Below are positions 52,201 to 60,162 of a stretch of 64,000 nt of DNA, one piece after another. Origin of the DNA: Bacteroides faecium (GTDB taxonomy: Bacteria > Bacteroidota > Bacteroidia > Bacteroidales > Bacteroidaceae); assembly GCF_012113595.1 (NCBI RefSeq), contig NZ_CP050831.1:6138001-6202000 (forward strand). The letters are read 5' to 3'. The notes under the pieces were generated by a model. It was not told where the DNA came from. It saw nothing but the letters and a program-made list of their open reading frames with translations, and searched no databases. A program made the translations under genes and the position numbers. The stretch's first letter is position 1, and every line of letters starts with the position of its first letter.

Positions 52201-52995
52201 CAATATGGTATCACTCCCGACCGTCGCACTCCTAGCGGTATCCGTGCGGCCATCATCCGTGAAAAAGGTACAAACGGCGAGCGTGAAATGGCTTACTCAC
52301 TCTACCTGGCAGGCTTTGACGTAAAAGACGTCACGATGACTGACCTTATCAGCGGACGTGAAACACTGGAAGATGTGAACATGATCGTTTACTGCGGTGG
52401 TTTCTCCAACTCCGACGTACTGGGTTCCGCCAAAGGATGGGCAGGTGCCTTCCTGTTCAACCCGAAAGCAAAAGAAGCGTTGGATAAATATTATGCCCGT
52501 GAAGACACGCTTTCATTAGGTGTCTGCAACGGTTGCCAGTTGATGATGGAACTCAACCTTATCAACCCGGAACTGAAGAAGCAGGGTAAGATGTTGCACA
52601 ATGATTCGCATAAGTTCGAATCACGCTTCCTCGGCCTGACAATCCCGACAAACCGCAGCGTTATGTTCGGTTCTTTGAGCGGCAGCAAACTGGGTATCTG
52701 GGTTGCTCATGGAGAAGGAAAGTTCTCTTTGCCATATGACGAAGACAAATATAATGTAGTAGCGAAGTACAGCTATGATGAATATCCTGCTAACCCGAAC
52801 GGTTCCGATTATTCCATCGCAGCACTGGCTAGCACAGACGGACGCCACCTGGCTATCATGCCTCACTTGGAACGCTCCATCTTCCCATGGCAGAACGGTT
52901 GTTACCCGGCAGACCGCAAGAACAGCGATCAGGTAACTCCGTGGATCGAAGCATTTGTCAATGCCCGCAAATGGGTTGAAGAAAAAGTGAAATAA
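49291..52995 (+). CDS. purL: Phosphoribosylformylglycinamidine synthase (large single-chain)
   Basis: A 1234-residue PurL with the synthetase and the C-terminal glutaminase in one chain, as in proteobacterial enzymes. Synthetase features are FAQINSEHCRHKIFGG, VSLKAETHNFPTTVEPFNGAS (split here: KAETHNFPTTVEPFNGAS), GTGGEIRDRMGGGKGS and VSIHDHGSAGHVNCLSEL. The glutaminase has LGVCNGCQLMMEL with its Cys and the IMPHLERS end. It catalyses the fourth step of purine synthesis. It has a promoter and a terminator of its own. Confidence 0.97.
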   Translation: MILFFRTPSKSVIAVESNHQLTPDESNKLCWLFGEAVMESEENLKGCFVGPRREMITPWSTNAVEITQNMGLEGISRIEEYFPVKDENADRDPMLQRMYKGLDQNVFTTNRQPEPIIYIEDLEVYNEKEGLALSKEEMDYLKKVENDLGRKLTDSEVFGFAQINSEHCRHKIFGGTFVIDGVEQESSLFQMIKKTTQENPNKIISAYKDNVAFAEGPVVEQFAPADHSKPDYFQVKDIKSVISLKAETHNFPTTVEPFNGASTGTGGEIRDRMGGGKGSLPIAGTAVYMTSYPRTDEGREWEDILPVRQWLYQTPEQILIKASNGASDFGNKFGQPLICGSVLTFEHTENKEVYGYDKVIMLAGGVGYGTQRDCLKGAPEPGNKVVVIGGDNYRIGLGGGSVSSVDTGRYSSGIELNAVQRANAEMQKRANNVVRALCEEEVNPVVSIHDHGSAGHVNCLSELVEECGGLIDMSKLPIGDKTLSAKEIIANESQERMGLLIKEEAIEHVRKIAERERAPMYVVGETTGDHRFAFQQADGVRPFDLAVEQMFGSSPKTYMIDKTVERHYEMPKYELSKLHEYLTNVLQLEAVACKDWLTNKVDRSVTGKVARQQCQGELQLPLSDCGVVALDYRGEKGIATSIGHAPQAALADPAAGSILSVSEALTNLVWAPMAEGMDSISLSANWMWPCRSQEGEDARLYTAVKALSDFCCALQINVPTGKDSLSMTQKYPNGEKVVSPGTVIVSAGGEVSDVKKVVSPVLVNNEKTTLYHIDFSFDELKLGGSAFAQSLGKVGDDVPCVQDAEYFRDAFLAVQELVNKGLILAGHDISAGGLITTLLEMCFSNVEGGMEISLDKMKEQDIIKILFAENPGIVIQISDKHKDEVKKILEDAGVGYLKLGKPTDERHILVSKNDATYQFGIDYMRDVWYSSSYLLDRKQSMNGCAKKRFENYKMQPVEFAFMPEFKGKLSQYGITPDRRTPSGIRAAIIREKGTNGEREMAYSLYLAGFDVKDVTMTDLISGRETLEDVNMIVYCGGFSNSDVLGSAKGWAGAFLFNPKAKEALDKYYAREDTLSLGVCNGCQLMMELNLINPELKKQGKMLHNDSHKFESRFLGLTIPTNRSVMFGSLSGSKLGIWVAHGEGKFSLPYDEDKYNVVAKYSYDEYPANPNGSDYSIAALASTDGRHLAIMPHLERSIFPWQNGCYPADRKNSDQVTPWIEAFVNARKWVEEKVK

Positions 52996-53023
52996 AGACA
53001 CTCTTTTATATTTTATTTAAGAA

Positions 53024-53056
53024 GAGCTGGTATTTTTTTGAAATACCAGCTTTTTC
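53024..53056 (+). terminator. Terminator of purL
   Basis: Stem AGCTGGTATTT with AATACCAGCT, then a T run. Confidence 0.85.
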
Positions 53057-53209
53057 TTTTTCACTTTTTTGCTACCGCAATTCCCTTTTTTGCAACTAAA
53101 CATTCCATAAATAAACAGCATATACAAATAGCGATAAAATACCTGATTCGCTTTATTTCAAGAGCTATCTAATCTTACCTTAAAATTTTGCAGTATCGAA
53201 AATTCTTCT

Positions 53210-53217
53210 TAATTTTG
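53210..53217 (+). promoter_or_regulatory. -7 box for the HTCS gene
   Basis: TAATTTTG matches TAnnTTTG, 55 bases before the ATG at 53272. Confidence 0.5.
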
Positions 53218-53271
53218 TCAAACTTTCCCCCTCTAAAATAAGATTCAATAACCCTTAAAAGTCCTATTTGT

Positions 53272-56200
53272 ATGAAAAAGTGGATTTTTCTATTATTATT
53301 GTTTCCTTTAACCTGTGTCGCTCAGACGTATCAATATCTAGGAGTGGAAGATGGGTTGAGCAACAGGCGAGTTTATTGTATTCAAAAAGATAGAACCGGC
53401 TATATGTGGTTCCTCACGCACGAAGGTATTGATAGATACAACGGAAAAGATTTCAAGCGATATAAGTTAATGGATGGTGACACAGAAGTGAACTCTCTAT
53501 TAAACCTCAACTGGCTGTACATCGACCGGAATGGAGTCCTGTGGGAAATCGGCAAGAAAGGCAAGGTGTTCCGGTATGACCAGGTGCATGACCGTTTCGA
53601 ACTTGTCTACAAGTTACCGATAGAGAACTTTCGCGACCTGCCTGCTCCGGTCAGCTTTGCATGGCTGGACCAAAACAATCACATATGGCTATGCAATGAA
53701 GAAACCATCTTCCTTTATAACACGGCAACTTCCCAAGTATGTCCTATCAAGAATGAAATAAAAGAAGAAATCACTGACATTGAGCAGATAGATGAATCAC
53801 ATTACTTTATTGGCACGGAAATGGGGATACACTATGCCGAGCTGAAAAATGACACCCTGGAACTTATCAATTGCGACAAGATGGAGAATGTGAAGTTTCA
53901 GGTCAGCGATTTGCATTTCGACAGAAAGATAGGCAAGCTATTCATCGGGACCTTCCTGCGGGGTATCTTTGTCTACGACATGAGCATCAAGTCTGTCGTA
54001 CAGCCGGAAAACAACTTGATGGATATCACTATCAACAAAATCAAGCCACTGAACGACAAAGAATTGCTGATAGCTACGGATGGCGGCGGCGTACACAAGA
54101 TGAATGCCGAAACTTACCAGTTGGAGCCTTTTATCATCACAGACTACAACAGCAATAATGGCATGAACGGTAACAGTATCAATGACATTTATGTGGATGA
54201 TGAAGAACGGATTTGGCTGGCAAATTACCCCATCGGAGTAACTGTGCAGAACAACCGCTACTCCAGCTATAAGTGGATAAAGCACTCCATAGGCAACAAG
54301 CAGTCCTTAATCAACGACCAAGTGAATGCAATCATTGAAGACAGCGACGGAGATTTATGGTTTGCCACGAACAATGGCATCAGTTTCTTCAATTCAAAGA
54401 CCGGACAGTGGCGTTCGGTACTCAGTTCATTCGAGAAGTCGCAAAAAAACAAGAGCCATATATTCCTCACTCTTTGCGAGGTGGCTCCCGGAACGATTTG
54501 GGCAGGCGGTTATTCTTCCGGCGCTTACCAGATAGACAAAAAGTCATTCACAGTCAGCTATTTCATGCCGCCGTTATATACTCAAACCAGCATGCGCCCG
54601 GACAAGTATATACGGGATATCCGCATGGATTCACAAGGATACATATGGTCCGGTGGATTTTACAACCTCAAACGTATCCGCCTGCAAACACAGGACGTAC
54701 GGTTTTACCCCGGTTTGAATTCCATTACCGCCATTGTCGAGAAAGATGATAAAAGCATGTGGATAGGCAGTGCCACGGGGTTATACCTGCTGGACAAAGA
54801 ATCCGGAAAATGGGAACGCATCAAGCTGCCGGTAGAATCAACCTATATCTACTCTCTGTATCAAGCAAAGAACGGTTCATTATATATAGGTACAAGTGGG
54901 TCGGGGCTCTTAATCTACGATTTTAATAAAAAGCTGTTCACTCATTACTATTCGGAGAACTGTGCTTTGATATCCAATAATATCTATACCATATTATCGG
55001 ATGAGGATAAAGAAATACTGATGGGCACGGAAAGCGGATTAACGAGTTTCTATCCGCAAGAAAAGAAATTCCATAACTGGACGGAAGATATGGGATTGAT
55101 GACTACACACTTCAATGCGCTGTCGGGCGTATTACGCAGAAACAATAACTTTGTCTTCGGCAGTTCCGACGGGGCAATCGAGTTTCATAAAGATATGAAG
55201 CTGCCCAGAAGCTATTCGTCCAAGATGATTTTCAGTGATTTCAAACTTTTCTATCAGACCATTTATCCGGGCGACAAGAGTTCGCCACTGAAAGAAAGCA
55301 TCAACGATACCAAAGTATTGGAATTGGAATACAATCAGAATATTTTCTCCTTGCAGGTTTCTTCCATCAACTACGATTATCCTTCCAACGTTATTTATTC
55401 CTGGAAACTGGAAGGGTTCTACAAAGAATGGAGTAAGCCCAGCAGCGAAAATACAATCCGCTACACTAATCTTGCACCGGGCACATACACGCTGAAAGTG
55501 CGTGCAATCTCTAACGAAGACAAACGGGTCGTACTTGAAGAGAGAAGTCTGGATATTATCATTGCCCAGCCCTTCTGGCTGACATTCTGGGCGATGCTAT
55601 TATATGCAGGCATAATTGTCCTCATTGCCGCCATTCTGCTGCGTATTCTTATTTTAAGAAAACAGCGTAAAGTCTCCGATGAGAAAATACACTTCTTTAT
55701 CAATACCGCACATGACATCCGTACTCCATTGACGTTAATCAAAGCGCCTTTGGAAGAGCTTCGTGAAAAAGAAGCGTTAAGCAAAGAAGGCATTTCGAAT
55801 ATGAATACGGCTTTACGCAACGTGAATGCCCTGCTACGCCTCACGACCAATCTTATCAACTTTGAACGGGCGGACGTATATTCTTCCGAACTATACATTT
55901 CGGAACATGAACTCAACACGTTTATGAATGAAATATTCAACGCATTCCAGCAGTATGCCAATATCAAACACATCAACTTCACCTATGAAAGTAATTTCAG
56001 GTACATGAATGTGTGGTTTGACAAGGAGAAGATGGAGTCTATCTTCAAGAACATCATTTCAAATGCGTTGAAATATACACCGGAAAATGGGAACGTACAG
56101 ATTTTCGTTTCGGAAACATCCGATTCATGGAGCGTGGAAGTGAGAGATACAGGTATCGGTATTCCGGCCAGTGAACAAAACAAGCTGTTCAAACTTCATT

Positions 56201-57285
56201 TCCGCGGCAGCAACGCTATCAATTCCAAAGTGACCGGCAGCGGTATCGGACTGATGCTCGTATGGAAATTAGTCCGGTTGCACAAAGGAAAGATTAATCT
56301 GTCGAGCGTGGAGAATCAGGGTTCAGTGATTAAAATCACTTTCCCAAAAGACAGCAAGCTTTATCGGAAAGCGCATTTGGCGGCTCCAAGCAAGCAACGC
56401 CAGGAAATCAAAAGCCTCAACGATGACGCGGCTCCATCACCTGAGATTTACGAAACTGCACAAAAGAAAGAAAATGCAGAACACCAGCGAATCCTAATCG
56501 TGGAAGATAATGACGAGTTGCGTAATTACTTGTCGCAGACATTATCCGGAGACTATACCATCCAGGTTTGTTCCAACGGAAAGGAAGCATTGACTATTAT
56601 TCCCGAATACAAACCGGAATTGGTTATCTCCGACATTATGATGCCGGAAATGCGAGGGGACGAATTATGCAAGGTTATCAAGAACAATATCGAAACATCA
56701 CATATCCCTGTTATCCTGTTGACAGCCCTCAACAACGAGAAAGATATTCTCTCGGGACTGAACACCGGCGCGGACGAGTATGTGGTGAAACCGTTCAACA
56801 TCGGTATCTTAAAAGCAAATATCTCCAATCTGCTGGCTAACCGCGCGCTCCTGCGCAGCAAGTATGCGAGTCTGGACTTGGAAGACGAAGAGAACGATGA
56901 AGATTGTATTAACTGCTCACAGGATATTGACTGGAAATTTATCGCAAGCGTGAAGAAGAACGTGGAAGATAACATAGATAATCCGGCTCTCACAGTAGAC
57001 GTGCTCTGCAGTCTGATGGGCATGAGCCGCACCAGTTTCTACAACAAACTAAGAGCACTGACCGACCAGGCACCGGGAGATTATATCCGGCTGATTCGCC
57101 TGAAACGTGCCATACAGTTGCTGAAAGAAGACGCACATAGCATAACAGAAATAGCGGAGATGACAGGGTTCAGTGATGCCAAATACTTCCGCGAAGTATT
57201 TAAGAAGCATTACAACGTAAGTCCCAGTCAATACTTCAAAGAGAAAAAAGCAGTAAATAAGGAAGAAGGAGAAAAAGAAGAATGA
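53272..57285 (+). CDS. Hybrid two-component system regulator (HTCS)
   Basis: A 1337-residue single-chain sensor and regulator. It has a signal peptide (MKKWIFLLLLFPLTCVAQ), about 650 residues of two-component-propeller repeats and a Y_Y_Y domain as the periplasmic sensor, a membrane segment near 765-795 (FWAMLLYAGIIVLIAAILLR), a histidine kinase with HDIRTPL and His814, an ATPase domain with GSGIGLMLVWKLV, a receiver with ILIVEDNDELR and Asp1121 (SDIMMPE), and a C-terminal AraC domain (VDVLCSLMGMSRTSFYNKLR, ITEIAEMTGFSDAKYFREVF). HTCS usually switch on nearby polysaccharide-utilisation genes, but the next gene is a chromate transporter that overlaps by four bases. Confidence 0.95.
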   Translation: MKKWIFLLLLFPLTCVAQTYQYLGVEDGLSNRRVYCIQKDRTGYMWFLTHEGIDRYNGKDFKRYKLMDGDTEVNSLLNLNWLYIDRNGVLWEIGKKGKVFRYDQVHDRFELVYKLPIENFRDLPAPVSFAWLDQNNHIWLCNEETIFLYNTATSQVCPIKNEIKEEITDIEQIDESHYFIGTEMGIHYAELKNDTLELINCDKMENVKFQVSDLHFDRKIGKLFIGTFLRGIFVYDMSIKSVVQPENNLMDITINKIKPLNDKELLIATDGGGVHKMNAETYQLEPFIITDYNSNNGMNGNSINDIYVDDEERIWLANYPIGVTVQNNRYSSYKWIKHSIGNKQSLINDQVNAIIEDSDGDLWFATNNGISFFNSKTGQWRSVLSSFEKSQKNKSHIFLTLCEVAPGTIWAGGYSSGAYQIDKKSFTVSYFMPPLYTQTSMRPDKYIRDIRMDSQGYIWSGGFYNLKRIRLQTQDVRFYPGLNSITAIVEKDDKSMWIGSATGLYLLDKESGKWERIKLPVESTYIYSLYQAKNGSLYIGTSGSGLLIYDFNKKLFTHYYSENCALISNNIYTILSDEDKEILMGTESGLTSFYPQEKKFHNWTEDMGLMTTHFNALSGVLRRNNNFVFGSSDGAIEFHKDMKLPRSYSSKMIFSDFKLFYQTIYPGDKSSPLKESINDTKVLELEYNQNIFSLQVSSINYDYPSNVIYSWKLEGFYKEWSKPSSENTIRYTNLAPGTYTLKVRAISNEDKRVVLEERSLDIIIAQPFWLTFWAMLLYAGIIVLIAAILLRILILRKQRKVSDEKIHFFINTAHDIRTPLTLIKAPLEELREKEALSKEGISNMNTALRNVNALLRLTTNLINFERADVYSSELYISEHELNTFMNEIFNAFQQYANIKHINFTYESNFRYMNVWFDKEKMESIFKNIISNALKYTPENGNVQIFVSETSDSWSVEVRDTGIGIPASEQNKLFKLHFRGSNAINSKVTGSGIGLMLVWKLVRLHKGKINLSSVENQGSVIKITFPKDSKLYRKAHLAAPSKQRQEIKSLNDDAAPSPEIYETAQKKENAEHQRILIVEDNDELRNYLSQTLSGDYTIQVCSNGKEALTIIPEYKPELVISDIMMPEMRGDELCKVIKNNIETSHIPVILLTALNNEKDILSGLNTGADEYVVKPFNIGILKANISNLLANRALLRSKYASLDLEDEENDEDCINCSQDIDWKFIASVKKNVEDNIDNPALTVDVLCSLMGMSRTSFYNKLRALTDQAPGDYIRLIRLKRAIQLLKEDAHSITEIAEMTGFSDAKYFREVFKKHYNVSPSQYFKEKKAVNKEEGEKEE

Positions 57286-57830
57286 ACATTTATCTCGAAG
57301 CATTTGGAATCTTTTTTAAAATAGGCGCCTTTACCATTGGCGGCGGGTATGCAATGGTGCCGCTAATCGAAAACGAAATTGTGACCAAGCGGAAATGGAT
57401 AGCACAAGAAGACTTTATCGACTTGCTGGCTATCTCCCAATCTGCTCCCGGCATACTGGCTGTTAATATTTCCATCTTTATTGGATATAAGTTGCGCGGC
57501 ATCCGGGGAAGCATCATCACGGCATTGGGAACAATTCTGCCGTCTTTCATTATTATATTGGCTATCGCTCTGTTCTTCCATAGCTTTAAGGATAATCCGA
57601 TAGTGGAGCGTATCTTCAAAGGGATTCGCCCGGCAGTAGTGGCACTCATCGCTGCACCGACTTTTACAATGGGACGGTCGGCGAAAATCAACCGCTATAA
57701 CTTGTGGATTCCTGTTGTTTCAGCACTGCTAATTTGGCTGCTGGGCTTCTCACCGATTTGGATTATCATTGCTGCGGGTGTAGGCGGGTTCTTATGGGGA
57801 AAATTAAAGAAGTTGAGAATTGAGAGTTGA
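57282..57830 (+). CDS. chrA: Chromate transporter half, subunit 1
   Basis: A 182-residue short chromate-ion transporter half of the CHR family. The N-terminal IFFKIGAFTIGGGYAMVPLI and PGILAVNISIFIGYK are the CHR signature, with about six membrane segments. In Bacteroides two half-length genes make a complete transporter. The start overlaps the HTCS stop (ATGA), so it is coupled to the regulator. The last six residues (LRIES with the stop) are encoded by a TTGAGAG-repeat fragment, so the C-terminus has been set by a repeat. Confidence 0.9.
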   Translation: MNIYLEAFGIFFKIGAFTIGGGYAMVPLIENEIVTKRKWIAQEDFIDLLAISQSAPGILAVNISIFIGYKLRGIRGSIITALGTILPSFIIILAIALFFHSFKDNPIVERIFKGIRPAVVALIAAPTFTMGRSAKINRYNLWIPVVSALLIWLLGFSPIWIIIAAGVGGFLWGKLKKLRIES

Positions 57831-57832
57831 GA
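57811..57832. repeat. Single-arm TTGAGAG fragment at the end of chrA subunit 1
   Basis: AGTTGAGAATTGAGAGTTGA is the same unit as in the hairpin at 5638-5724. It overlaps the last codons and the stop of the transporter gene and directly abuts the GGCACGG repeat copy 4. Confidence 0.75.
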
Positions 57833-57915
57833 AGGCACGGGTTACACGGATTAATGCTGTTGTTTTACAGATTCATAATTCTAAAAACCGTGAAATCCGT
57901 GTAATCCGTGCTTAA
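57833..57915. repeat. GGCACGG-type intergenic inverted repeat, copy 4
   Basis: An approximately 82-bp palindrome, left arm GGCACGGGTTACACGG, right arm CCGTGAAATCCGTGTAATCC and GTGCTTAA, sitting between the two chromate-transporter genes. Confidence 0.86.
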
Positions 57916-57940
57916 AATTATTATATAAATTATTAATCAT

Positions 57941-58489
57941 ATGATTTACCTACAGTTATTCTATACATTTTTCAAGATTGGGCTTTTCGGCTTCGGTGGC
58001 GGTTATGCCATGCTTTCCATGATTCAAGGCGAGGTGGTGACCCGCTATGGATGGGTAAGTTCGCAGGAGTTCACGGATATTGTCGCAATCAGCCAGATGA
58101 CACCGGGACCGATAGGTATCAATGCGGCAACTTATGTAGGATTTACTTCGACAGGCAGTGTTTGGGGATCCATCATTGCTACTTTCGCAGTAGTTCTCCC
58201 CTCTTTTATCTTAATGCTGACTATCAGCAAATTCTTTCTGAAATATCAGAAACATCCGGTAGTAGAATCTATCTTCAGCGGGTTACGACCAGCAGTCGTA
58301 GGACTGCTGGCTTCTGCCGCACTGGTATTAATGAATGTAGAGAATTTCGGTTCGCCTACGGAAGATACTTATTCATTTGTTATCAGCGTCATTATATTCC
58401 TGATTGCTTTTATCGGAACGAGAAAATATAAAGCAAACCCGATTCTGATGATTATCGCCTGCGGCATTGCAGGATTGCTGCTCTATTAA
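57941..58489 (+). CDS. chrA: Chromate transporter half, subunit 2
   Basis: A 182-residue protein similar in length and design to subunit 1: FFKIGLFGFGGGYAMLSMIQ, MTPGPIGINAATYVGFTSTG, and a long C-terminal hydrophobic part. It would pair with subunit 1. The 110-base gap between the two genes is filled by the TTGAGAG fragment and the repeat copy 4. A terminator lies downstream. The substrate might be chromate or another oxyanion such as sulfate; the sequence does not decide. Confidence 0.9.
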   Translation: MIYLQLFYTFFKIGLFGFGGGYAMLSMIQGEVVTRYGWVSSQEFTDIVAISQMTPGPIGINAATYVGFTSTGSVWGSIIATFAVVLPSFILMLTISKFFLKYQKHPVVESIFSGLRPAVVGLLASAALVLMNVENFGSPTEDTYSFVISVIIFLIAFIGTRKYKANPILMIIACGIAGLLLY

Positions 58490-58540
58490 AAAAATAAAGG
58501 ATGAAGATGTGCCATGCAGCAAAAATCTTCATCCTTTATC
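58486..58540 (-). terminator. Terminator of the GH10-like gene, also abutting chrA 2
   Basis: A perfect 15-bp stem (58494-58508 with 58525-58539, ATAAAGGATGAAGAT and its complement), followed on the minus strand by a T run. On the plus strand the T run is weaker. Confidence 0.85.
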
Positions 58541-58558
58541 TATAGTTCTTTATTTACG

Positions 58559-60067
58559 CTATAATTTCACTTTCTTACTTACAGACTTCGATTCATTATG
58601 AAGACGGTCCAAAGCCGTTACTACATAGCGGTGTTTTGTTTTTCCTGTTTCGTATGGGAGCTTGTAAAAAGAATTGCGGGTGATATCTACAATATGTGAA
58701 GGATCGTCGAGATTCACCTTTTCTTTTCCGCTAAAGCGGTAAACTACATATTGAACCGCTTTATCCATTTCCGTTTCCGCCTTCGGGGCAGTCCAGAAAA
58801 GCACATAACCATCTTCCGTCCATACCTTTTTCATCTTGCGCACTTTGCCCGGAGCCTTGTCATCCATAAAGTCAAAAACAGGAATCAAAGCGGGATATTT
58901 ATGATATTCGCTAACTAAAGCGTCACGGTATCTTCCCTGATTTTCGACAACTGCCGACGCATACCATTGGCAACTACCGCCAATCGTCTGATAAGCACGC
59001 TGCAAGGCCATCTTCCGTGGAAGCTGATTGATGGAAGGATTCTGCGGATCGGCATGCTGAATAGTGTTCGGCACAGACTGGCCGATAAACAACGGACGGT
59101 TTTCCGAGTGGGTAGCCCACCATTTCACCAATGTCTCATAATCGGCTGCCTTATGACCGATTTCCCAATATATCTGCGGAATATTATAGTCAATCCATCC
59201 TTCACGTGCCCAAAGCAGGACATCGGCATACAAGTCATCGTAATTCTGCAAACCATTCGTATTACTTCCCAACGGATCGCTCTTCTGATTACGATAAATA
59301 CCAAACGGGCTGATACCGAACTTCACCCACGGCTTTATTCCACGGATAGTCTCGTGAAGCTTCTTTATCAACACATTGACATTACTACGACGCCAGTCCG
59401 CCTTATTCGTAAAGCCACCGCCATAACGGGCAAAGCTCGCATCATCCGGGAAATCCAGTCCTTTCACAGGATAAGGATAGAAATAATCATCCATATGAAT
59501 CGCATCCACATCATAACGGGACACGATATCAGTCACAATTTTACAAATATATTCCCGGCTTTCAGGAAGTGCCGGGTCGAAATATACCTGATCGCCATAA
59601 GTAACGAACCATTCAGGATGCTGATGGTAAATATGTTCCGGAGCCAACTGATTCTTCAACGAAGTCTTCACACGATAAGGATTAATCCAGGCATGAAACT
59701 CCATATTTCTTTTTTGGCACTCTTCAATCATAAACTGCATCGGATCCCACATAGGAGAAGGGATCTGCCCTTGCGTACCGGTCAGGAAGCGACTCCAGGG
59801 TTCATGTTGTGAAGCGTACAGTGCATCCGCTTCGGGACGTACCTGGAAGATAATCGCATTAATGCCGGCTCCCTGAAGAGAGTTCAACTGGCTAATCAAC
59901 GTCTGTTTCAGCCGTTCGGTAGGAATACCGCGGAACTGCCCGTTGACAGCCTGTATCCATGCTGCACGAAATTCACGTTTGGGATATTTATTGCCGGTTG
60001 GCACCTGCGCCCTCACTCCTACCGCAAGAAGAAGAGCTAAAAGTAAAAGATAGTTTTTCAGCTTCAT
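58559..60067 (-). CDS. Glycoside hydrolase family 10-like (GHL10/DUF187) protein
   Basis: A 502-residue exported protein with signal peptide MKLKNYLLLLALLLAVGVRAQ. I chose 60067 over the longer frame from 60145 because a -7 box at 60096-60103 would be inside the longer gene. The GHL10 core is visible: REFRAAWIQAVNGQF, VRPEADALYASQHEPWSRFL, WINPYRVKTS, DAIHMDDYFYPYP and WVKFGISPFGIYRNQK. A fibronectin-type-like module probably follows in the C-terminal part. The catalytic acids are suggested only. It probably acts on a cell-surface or dietary glycan in the periplasm; the substrate is unknown. Confidence 0.88.
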   Translation of the reverse strand: MKLKNYLLLLALLLAVGVRAQVPTGNKYPKREFRAAWIQAVNGQFRGIPTERLKQTLISQLNSLQGAGINAIIFQVRPEADALYASQHEPWSRFLTGTQGQIPSPMWDPMQFMIEECQKRNMEFHAWINPYRVKTSLKNQLAPEHIYHQHPEWFVTYGDQVYFDPALPESREYICKIVTDIVSRYDVDAIHMDDYFYPYPVKGLDFPDDASFARYGGGFTNKADWRRSNVNVLIKKLHETIRGIKPWVKFGISPFGIYRNQKSDPLGSNTNGLQNYDDLYADVLLWAREGWIDYNIPQIYWEIGHKAADYETLVKWWATHSENRPLFIGQSVPNTIQHADPQNPSINQLPRKMALQRAYQTIGGSCQWYASAVVENQGRYRDALVSEYHKYPALIPVFDFMDDKAPGKVRKMKKVWTEDGYVLFWTAPKAETEMDKAVQYVVYRFSGKEKVNLDDPSHIVDITRNSFYKLPYETGKTKHRYVVTALDRLHNESKSVSKKVKL

Positions 60068-60095
60068 AATATTCTTAAATCGTAATAATGTGACG

Positions 60096-60103
60096 CAAAG
60101 ATA
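60096..60103 (-). promoter_or_regulatory. -7 box for the GH10-like gene
   Basis: The minus strand reads TATCTTTG, about 30 bases before the chosen ATG at 60067. Confidence 0.6.
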
Positions 60104-60126
60104 ATACAAACTCCCGATAAATTCGC

Positions 60127-60134
60127 TAACTTTG
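60127..60134 (+). promoter_or_regulatory. -7 box for uvrA
   Basis: TAACTTTG, 28 bases before the uvrA ATG at 60163; divergent to the box at 60096. Confidence 0.6.
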
Positions 60135-60162
60135 CCGACTACCATAAAACAAGGAGTATTTT

